Shown piece by piece: positions 32,245-38,192 of a stretch of 40,435 nucleotides of DNA; position 1 is the first letter of the stretch, and the number at the start of each line of letters is the position of its first letter. The stretch comes from an uncultured Chloroflexota bacterium. GTDB lineage: Bacteria; Chloroflexota; Anaerolineae; Aggregatilineales; Phototrophicaceae. Position numbers and translations under genes: made by a program. Below the pieces are notes generated by a model. That model had not been told where the DNA came from and did not search any database. It saw only the letters and a list, made by a program, of their open reading frames with translations. The stretch spans positions 1 to 40,435 of the forward strand of contig CAIRDJ010000451.1 of NCBI GenBank assembly GCA_903877335.1, given 5' to 3'.

Positions 32245-32272
32245 TATACCCCTGTCGTATGATAGGGGTATA
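32245..32272 (+). terminator. intrinsic terminator of the 16-gene operon
   Basis: TATACCCCTGTC and GATAGGGGTATA form a 12-bp stem (one G-U pair) with a GTAT loop, followed by TTT. It starts 15 bases after the M32 stop. No other comparably placed terminator-like structure with a T-rich tail was seen between 14828 and here, which supports one long transcript. Confidence 0.75.
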
Positions 32273-32525
32273 TTTGGCGCGTGTTGCAACGCTTGTTAGC
32301 GGACACTTCAACATAAAAGAGGTGTTTTGTGCGGAAGGTGCAGAACCATCTCCGCTGACGCATAACGCCTGTGACAAAGTCACATTAGCGATGCAGGATG
32401 CGTGTTGAGGCAAGATCGTCGAGAGCAAGTTCGATTGTCAAGGTGTTTGACCACCAACGGGGCAACCTCAAGCGGCGACAACTATCGAAGGTGAAGCAGT
32501 GCCCTGAACAGAGACGGCACATTTT
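32273..32525. other. non-coding stretch, nothing recognised
   Basis: No credible gene or RNA is visible between the operon terminator and the transposase remnant. Together with the flanking fragments it makes up a region of about 850 bases that looks like decayed insertion DNA. Confidence 0.5.
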
Positions 32526-32771
32526 TTAATCGACGGTGTTGGTGGGATGCTCGTTGTGCCAATTGAGGTGTGTTTCGGAAATAAACCAACTGGCTAGAAT
32601 CGTTGAAGCAAAATGAAGTTCCCACGCGCGATACTTGATAGCCTGAAATTCATCTATGCCCAATTTGGATTTCGCATCTTTCAGGTTGCGTTTGACAAAA
32701 TAACGCTGGCACTTGCGTCTAGCTGAGCTGAATAACGGGGTGTCGGTAAGGCACTGGTAAAACTTTAACAC
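32526..32771 (-). pseudogene. transposase C-terminal fragment (IS701/IS4-like DDE family)
   Basis: The 81-residue reading frame contains RYFVKRNLKDAKSKLGIDEF followed by AIKYRAWELHFASTILASW, the pattern of the end of IS701/IS4-type DDE transposases, where an RxxQDAKxELGxxxY block holds the catalytic Glu region. Only the last part of a roughly 400-residue protein remains, and the preceding catalytic Asp regions are absent. The fragment begins exactly where the 23-bp repeat shared with 3573 ends, so a deletion or recombination joined it there. It cannot be active. Confidence 0.72.
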
Positions 32772-32791
32772 GCTCGGTCGTGATTCCCCGC
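32769..32791 (+). repeat. 23-bp dispersed repeat, copy 2
   Basis: Identical over 23 bases to 3573-3595 and in the same orientation. It adjoins the transposase remnant, suggesting that the repeat belongs to, or was a target of, a mobile element. Confidence 0.75.
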
Positions 32792-32817
32792 CTTCTTTTC
32801 CAACTCAAGTGAGCTGC

Positions 32818-32946
32818 TGTACCCCTCATACTAGTGCGCAATTGGTGCTGATTGCCCAGTTCAGCGGGTTAACCGCCGTGGGATGGGTAGCGCAACCATG
32901 GCTAGTCTGTGCCATTAGCCTGCTTGTATTGATTTGGTTTAGTTGA
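32818..32946 (+). pseudogene. possible C-terminal remnant of a membrane protein
   Basis: This frame encodes a hydrophobic stretch ending SLLVLIWFS before a TGA, preceded by AQLVLIAQFSGLTAVGWVAQ. Two adjacent hydrophobic segments at a C-terminus are typical of transporters such as MFS proteins. No start or upstream part exists: the frame continues into the 23-bp repeat and transposase remnant. I read it as the surviving tail of a gene destroyed by insertion, with low certainty. Confidence 0.35.
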
Positions 32947-33061
32947 CATGGCATGGGCGCAGGTGGCATTGCTTCTCCATAACCCGCGTTGTTGCACCGC
33001 CCTTATATCAATAAAACTTATAACTCTTATTGGCAACCTATCCGTTATCAAAATGGTTGCT

Positions 33062-33085
33062 GTTCATTATCTTTATGTTATGAAC
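33062..33085. promoter_or_regulatory. inverted repeat upstream of the persulfide dioxygenase gene
   Basis: GTTCAT and ATGAAC (33062-33067 and 33080-33085) form a 6-bp inverted repeat with a 12-base spacer in an AT-rich stretch, 33 bases upstream of the start codon. It could be an operator for a sulfide- or redox-sensing repressor; no known consensus is recognised. Confidence 0.3.
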
Positions 33086-33117
33086 GTTGTTTAGTTGCAA
33101 ATTAGGGGACTGTCCAC

Positions 33118-34518
33118 ATGCTTTTGAGATACTTCTATGATGAAACACTTGCCCAAGCCTCTTACATGGTGGGTTGCGTTGCCAATGGGGACGCGCTCGT
33201 GATTGATGCCGGGCGTGACATTCAACAATACATTGATGTTGCCAACCAAGAAGGCTTGACGATTCGTTACGTCACCGAAACCCACATTCACGCGGATTAC
33301 GTCAGTGGTAGCCATGAACTTGCCCACGCTACAGGGGCACAACTATTCCTAAGCGATTGTGGCACGCCTGAATGGAAATATGAAAAGACCAATTTACCCA
33401 CTGTTATGCTCAATGACGGGGATTCGTGGATGGTTGGGAACATTCGTGTAGAGGTCATTCATACACCGGGTCACACGCCTGAACATATCGTGTTCATGAT
33501 TACCGATACCGCAGGCGCGGATGAACCCATTGGCGTGTTCACCGGGGATTTCATTTTCGTGGGGGATGTCGGTCGTCCAGATTTGCTCGAAGAAGCTGCG
33601 GGGGTGGTAGGAACGAAAGAACCTGGCGCACGCTTGCAATATCGTAACGTTGTCAAATTTCAAGCCATGGCGGACTACTTACAAATTTGGCCCGGTCATG
33701 GTTCTGGCAGCGCGTGTGGCAAGGCACTGGGAGCGATTCCCTCTACCACATTAGGATATGAAAAGCGTTTTAACCCTGCCTTCCAATTCAGCAACGAAAA
33801 TGACTTTGTGGCTTGGCTTTTGGAGGGTCAACCTGAACCCCCTAAATATTTCGCACAGATGAAGAAGGTCAACCGCCAAATTCCTGCTCTGCTCAAAGAT
33901 ACTCCCACTCCTACCCAACTCGATCGTGTTGCCTTTGAGAAGCTCGTGGCAGAGGGTGCACAAATCTTGGACACACGTCCCATACAACAATTCAGCGAGA
34001 GCTATCTGCCAGGAACATTCGCTTCTCCTGCCTCTAACAAGAACTTCTCTACCTGGGCAGGTTGGTATGTAGACTTTGAACGCCCATTGTATTTGGTGGC
34101 ATATCCTGACCAACTCGAACGCATTCTCGTTCAGTTGCGTTCGGTTGGTGTAGACAATACCCCCGCCTTCTTTGACCCACAAGAAATTGTCACAGAAACG
34201 GCTATGCCCATTCCATCCATGACGGTGAATGAATTGGCAGAACGGATGCCCAAGAATGGGTTGGTGGTGTTGGATGTGCGTGGGGCAAGTGAACGTGCTG
34301 ATGGCTACATCGCCAATACGCAACATATTCCAATGGGGTTTGTCCCCCGTCATTTTGACGAACTAGCTAAAGATCATCCCATCGTCGTGCATTGCCAATC
34401 TGGCACGCGCTCTAGCATTGTGGCTACCGTGTTGCTCAACAACGGTTATCAGAACGTCACCAACGTGATGGGTGGGTTCAGCGCGTGGGAAAAAGCCAAC
34501 CTACCGATTGAACGGTAA
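33118..34518 (+). CDS. CstB-like persulfide dioxygenase with two rhodanese domains
   Basis: The 466-residue protein has an N-terminal metallo-beta-lactamase domain (1-250) of the ETHE1/persulfide dioxygenase type: THIHADYVSG (His56, His58), TPGHT (His119) and FTGDFIFVGDVGRPD (Asp144), the iron ligands being His58, His119 and Asp144. WPGHGSGSACGKALG contains Cys200, which from memory matches Cys201 of CstB. A first rhodanese-like domain (about 275-380) lacks the active cysteine. The second (about 380-466) has HCQSGTRS with Cys426. The protein should oxidise persulfides to sulfite and combine sulfite with sulfane sulfur to thiosulfate. AGGGGA precedes the ATG. The SulP gene follows. Confidence 0.9.
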   Translation: MLLRYFYDETLAQASYMVGCVANGDALVIDAGRDIQQYIDVANQEGLTIRYVTETHIHADYVSGSHELAHATGAQLFLSDCGTPEWKYEKTNLPTVMLNDGDSWMVGNIRVEVIHTPGHTPEHIVFMITDTAGADEPIGVFTGDFIFVGDVGRPDLLEEAAGVVGTKEPGARLQYRNVVKFQAMADYLQIWPGHGSGSACGKALGAIPSTTLGYEKRFNPAFQFSNENDFVAWLLEGQPEPPKYFAQMKKVNRQIPALLKDTPTPTQLDRVAFEKLVAEGAQILDTRPIQQFSESYLPGTFASPASNKNFSTWAGWYVDFERPLYLVAYPDQLERILVQLRSVGVDNTPAFFDPQEIVTETAMPIPSMTVNELAERMPKNGLVVLDVRGASERADGYIANTQHIPMGFVPRHFDELAKDHPIVVHCQSGTRSSIVATVLLNNGYQNVTNVMGGFSAWEKANLPIER

Positions 34519-34537
34519 TGAACACATAGGAGATCTC

Positions 34538-36352
34538 ATGACTTCGCAACCGCCTCCGTCTAAGCTGCCTTTTACTGAACCCTATAAACCTCATCCTACG
34601 CGCCCACGATTCAACTGGAAGCTAACGCGCTTTTTCCCGTTGTTGGGGTTGTTAAAGCATTATCGCGCTGAAGACTTAAGTGGAGATTTGTTGGCAGGCA
34701 TCATTGTGGCGATCATGCTTGTTCCCCAAAGCATGGGCTATGCGTTGTTGGCGGGGCTACCCCCACAAGCTGGGCTATACGCCAGCATCATCCCGCTGGT
34801 GATTTATGGATTGTTGGGGTCAAGTCGGTATTTGGCAGTTGGTCCGGTGGCGATGGTGTCGTTGCTGGTGGCAAGTGGGGTGGGGGGGTTGGTGGCAAGC
34901 GATAGCCCAGACTATTGGACGCTTGCGCTCACCTTGTCGTGCATGACCGCCTTGATTTTGGTCGCGTTGGGAATGGTGCGAGCTGGTTTCTTGGTGAATT
35001 TCCTGAGCCACCCTTTACTTTCGGGTTTCACCACCGCCGCCGCCATCATCATCGGCGTGAGTCAGTTCAAGCATGTGTTGGGGGTTTCTTTGCCCCAAAG
35101 TGAAGCGGTGCTTGAAACGCTTGTAAACCTAGTTGAGCAACTCCCCAAAGCGCAAATTACCCCCCTAATTCTGTCCGTGGTGGCGGTGAGTATATTGCTA
35201 TTCTTTAAGCAGGTGTTGCCCAAGTGGTTGAAATCATCCGCTCTGCCACCCGCCATCAAAAACACCCTTCAGCGTTCTGGTCCGTTAGTCGTGGTCTTTC
35301 TGGGGGCAATGGTAACTTGGGCATGGCGACTTGACCAAACCTTGCACCTCAAGATTGTAGGGGTTGTGCCTTCTGGTTTACCTCCGATCACGTTGCCCTC
35401 ATTTGACCCGAATGTATGGTCAGCGTTGTTTCCTTCGGCGTTGACCATTGCCGCAGTAGGTTACATGGAAAGCATTGCTGTGGCGCGTTCTATGGCAAGC
35501 AAGCGTCGTCAAACAGTGAATGCTAATCAAGAGTTGTTGGCGTTAGGCTTGGCAAATTTAGGGACAGCTTTCACTGGGGGCTACCCTGTCACTGGGGGGC
35601 TAAGTCGTTCGGTTGTGAACTTTGAAGCGGGGGCACGCACAGGTTTAGCCTCTGTCTTCACGGCGTTGTTGATCTTGCTCACGGTGATCTTTCTGACACC
35701 CCTGTTTTACTATTTGCCCAATGCCGTCTTAGCTGCAATCATCTTGGTTGCCGTCACCAACTTGTTGGATTTTGGCACGCTACGGACAACTTGGGCGTAT
35801 GGCAAAGAAGAGGGCATCACTTGGGTGGCAACCTTTGTGGCGGTGCTGTCCGTTGGCATTGAGAATGGAATCTTGGTGGGGGTTGCCACGGCACTGGGCG
35901 CATACTTGTGGCGTACCAGTCGCCCACATGTGGCGGTGGTGGGGCGCGTTGGAGAAAGCGAACACTTTCGCAATGTTCTCCGCCATAACGTTAGCCTTGT
36001 TCCGGGAGTGGTGGCGGTGCGCGTGGATGAAAGCCTATACTTCCCCAATGCGCAATTTCTGGAACAGGTGATTAGCACACTGGTAGCGGATGACCCCAGC
36101 GTGAATCAAGTCGTATTGATTTGTAGTGCCGTCAACTACATTGATACCAGCGCGTTGCATTCACTGGAAGTGTTGGTGGATAACTTGCGCGTCTCTGGCA
36201 TCCAATTTTGCTTAACCGAAGTTAAAGGGCCCGTGATGGATCGCTTACGGGGCACACATTTCATGGAGAAACTGGGGGAAAGCTGTATTTATCTGAGTAC
36301 CCATGTTGCCATGCAGAAATTCAGCGGGAATCAAGCGACTCCCTCCGCATAG
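34538..36352 (+). CDS. SulP family inorganic anion transporter with STAS domain
   Basis: The 604-residue protein has 10-14 hydrophobic segments with the SulP signature GDLLAGIIVAIMLVPQSMGY near the N-terminus and VGPVAMVSLLVASGVG. A cytoplasmic STAS domain (about 485-595) ends the protein, with NYIDTSALHSLEVL as its conserved loop. SulP proteins carry sulfate, bicarbonate or related anions. The ATG at 34538 follows AGGAGA; a longer in-frame start would overlap the dioxygenase and is rejected. Its position 20 bases after the persulfide dioxygenase suggests export of sulfite/sulfate/thiosulfate or sulfur-oxyanion exchange, in the place that TauE-type exporters take in cst operons. Confidence 0.93.
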   Translation: MTSQPPPSKLPFTEPYKPHPTRPRFNWKLTRFFPLLGLLKHYRAEDLSGDLLAGIIVAIMLVPQSMGYALLAGLPPQAGLYASIIPLVIYGLLGSSRYLAVGPVAMVSLLVASGVGGLVASDSPDYWTLALTLSCMTALILVALGMVRAGFLVNFLSHPLLSGFTTAAAIIIGVSQFKHVLGVSLPQSEAVLETLVNLVEQLPKAQITPLILSVVAVSILLFFKQVLPKWLKSSALPPAIKNTLQRSGPLVVVFLGAMVTWAWRLDQTLHLKIVGVVPSGLPPITLPSFDPNVWSALFPSALTIAAVGYMESIAVARSMASKRRQTVNANQELLALGLANLGTAFTGGYPVTGGLSRSVVNFEAGARTGLASVFTALLILLTVIFLTPLFYYLPNAVLAAIILVAVTNLLDFGTLRTTWAYGKEEGITWVATFVAVLSVGIENGILVGVATALGAYLWRTSRPHVAVVGRVGESEHFRNVLRHNVSLVPGVVAVRVDESLYFPNAQFLEQVISTLVADDPSVNQVVLICSAVNYIDTSALHSLEVLVDNLRVSGIQFCLTEVKGPVMDRLRGTHFMEKLGESCIYLSTHVAMQKFSGNQATPSA

Positions 36353-36361
36353 CGAGAGACA

Positions 36362-36389
36362 GAGTGGGCATCGCTTAGAATGCCCACTC
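36362..36389. terminator. bidirectional hairpin between convergent genes
   Basis: GAGTGGGCAT and ATGCCCACTC form a perfect 10-bp stem with an 8-base loop in the 46-base gap between the SulP gene and the convergent SH3-protein gene. There is no clear T-run on either side, but position and symmetry suit a shared terminator. Confidence 0.7.
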
Positions 36390-36398
36390 CTGACCTTA

Positions 36399-37214
36399 TT
36401 AGTCACAAATGCCGATCTTGTCTACATATCTTTCGCTCAACCAACCCTGTGCACTCAAGTAAATGACTTCTATCCACCCATCAACCCGTCCAGTTGCGGT
36501 TAGGTTCATGTTGTAGGGTAGGCGTTCAATTACAGGAGCACTGGAGGAGGGTTGCGTCCGCAAGCGCACAATCGCGGTGGTGGTAACGCGACAACTTGCC
36601 AACGGGGTGTATACACCGCTCGCGGTGGTGGTGGTGCTTGCACTAGGGGTGCTAGAAGCAGTTGCGCCCGAATCTGTCGTGGTGGTTGTCGTTGTTGTGG
36701 AGGTGGTAGCAAGACTGCTTACCGTTGGGGCAGCTGCCCCAGTGATCAAAACAGCTGTGCCACTGCCGGACAGGAAAGCACAAGTATGCTGTACGTTGTT
36801 GATGGTGTCGGTGACAGCATCTAACGTGGTGGGTTGGCGTGGGGTGCTGGTATTTGCCAGGAAGAAGAACTGCCCTGTTCCACGCAAACAAGTACGGATG
36901 GGTTCGTTGAAGTACGGTACAGTGGTCGTACCACTATTGCCTACTACATCCACCGCAGCGAGTACCCCTTGCTGAATCAAACCGAGATTCCCGATGATTG
37001 CAGGGGAAAGCACAAAGTCTGTACCGTTGTGAATGACACGACAGAATACATCGCCATTATCTACCGCACCAGCGGGTACGCCGATGCGAACCACACTGTT
37101 GGGTAAACCATCTTGTGTGCTACAGGTTATGGTGCTTTGAGCGTTTACCACAGATGCCATGCCCATCATGACCAAGACAACCACTAAAAGTGAAACCAAG
37201 GCTTTACTGTTCAT
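36399..37214 (-). CDS. secreted SH3-domain protein with Thr-rich linker
   Basis: The 271-residue protein has a signal peptide (KALVSLLVVVLVMMGMAS, cleavage after VNA) and an unrecognised beta-rich domain with paired cysteines (about 30-150). A low-complexity Thr/Ser linker follows (about 165-200, including a run of seven Thr), then a C-terminal bacterial SH3-type domain (about 205-271, TTAIVRLRTQPSSSAPVIERL, GWIEV, GWLSERYV). Such proteins bind cell-wall or surface polymers outside the cell. The ATG at 37214 is preferred over the adjacent TTG since AAAGGT lies eight bases before it. The gene is divergent from the M23-like gene. Confidence 0.82.
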   Translation of the reverse strand: MNSKALVSLLVVVLVMMGMASVVNAQSTITCSTQDGLPNSVVRIGVPAGAVDNGDVFCRVIHNGTDFVLSPAIIGNLGLIQQGVLAAVDVVGNSGTTTVPYFNEPIRTCLRGTGQFFFLANTSTPRQPTTLDAVTDTINNVQHTCAFLSGSGTAVLITGAAAPTVSSLATTSTTTTTTTTDSGATASSTPSASTTTTASGVYTPLASCRVTTTAIVRLRTQPSSSAPVIERLPYNMNLTATGRVDGWIEVIYLSAQGWLSERYVDKIGICD

Positions 37215-37350
37215 CAATTTTACCTTTCAACAATACAAACTACGCTTCCATAACTATAGCAATTTTATGACGTGCTGTCTAAGTCTATCTTCAACTCAAA
37301 GCCAATGTGTTGATAACCCGTAGGTTTAGAGACGGTGTGCTACATTTACA

Positions 37351-38112
37351 ATGGAAAGGTTGGTTCAATTTTTTGAAGGTTTTGTGGTGATGTTGCAGCG
37401 TACCCGTATACGAAGATGGCTCGTGTGGGTGGGCGTGGGGCTTGGGATGTGTGGGAGTGTGGTGGCGTATCAGTGGTATACACGAAGCCTCACCAATAGC
37501 ATCCCGCCCATTCGGGAGTGGTTTCAAAATGGGGCAACGCGCCCGAGCTTGACCACCCAAACGAATGCGCCGTGTCCAAACGCTCCTTTTCTGCTTCCCA
37601 GCTCAGGCTTAATTGGGTTGTTGTATGGCGACCCTGCCGCACCGTATCATGTGTTGCGTCGCCACAGTGGGATAGACATCTTTGGCAACGGCACACCCGG
37701 CACAGTGCCCATCGTGGCGGCGTATAACGGCTATCTCACGCGCGAGGCAGATTGGAAATCCAGCGTTATCATTCGCCATGATGATCCCCTACAGGTGGGG
37801 CGCACCATCTGGACCTACTACACACACATGGCGGATGTGAGCGGAACAACCTCATTCGTGCATGCGGATTTCCCGCCGAACACGCGCGAGGTATTCGTGG
37901 AGCAGGGACGGTTATTGGGGTATCAGGGGGAGTATGGCGGAAACTTGCGCATCGGTTTGCACCTGCACTTCAGCATTGTGAAGAGCGACCCGCAAGGAGC
38001 CTACATGAATGAAACGGTGCTTGCCAACACGCTTGACCCAAGCCCCTATTTGGGGATGCAGCTACAAGCCAACCGCTTGCCGTCTCGCCCCATAAATTGT
38101 CAAAATACCTAG
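37351..38112 (+). CDS. M23 (LytM) peptidase-like protein with N-terminal membrane anchor
   Basis: The 253-residue product has a basic, then hydrophobic N-terminus (RRWLVWVGVGLGMCGSVVAY), a signal anchor or uncleaved signal. The C-terminal part has the LytM layout: RHSGIDIF (His and Asp zinc ligands) and LHLHF (the HxH of the site). M23 enzymes cut peptidoglycan cross-bridges outside the membrane. About 20 extra residues separate the motifs (TYYTHMADVSGTTS and the segment after it). The ATG at 37351 lacks a ribosome site. An ATG at 37390 preceded by GAAGG is an equally good start and would place the anchor close to the N-terminus. Confidence 0.78.
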   Translation: MERLVQFFEGFVVMLQRTRIRRWLVWVGVGLGMCGSVVAYQWYTRSLTNSIPPIREWFQNGATRPSLTTQTNAPCPNAPFLLPSSGLIGLLYGDPAAPYHVLRRHSGIDIFGNGTPGTVPIVAAYNGYLTREADWKSSVIIRHDDPLQVGRTIWTYYTHMADVSGTTSFVHADFPPNTREVFVEQGRLLGYQGEYGGNLRIGLHLHFSIVKSDPQGAYMNETVLANTLDPSPYLGMQLQANRLPSRPINCQNT

Positions 38113-38192
38113 CACAGTCCCTATTTTCACAGGATAGTCATCGGATGTATCATCATACTCAACAAGTCATTTTTAGCAGGTAGGATTCGTTT

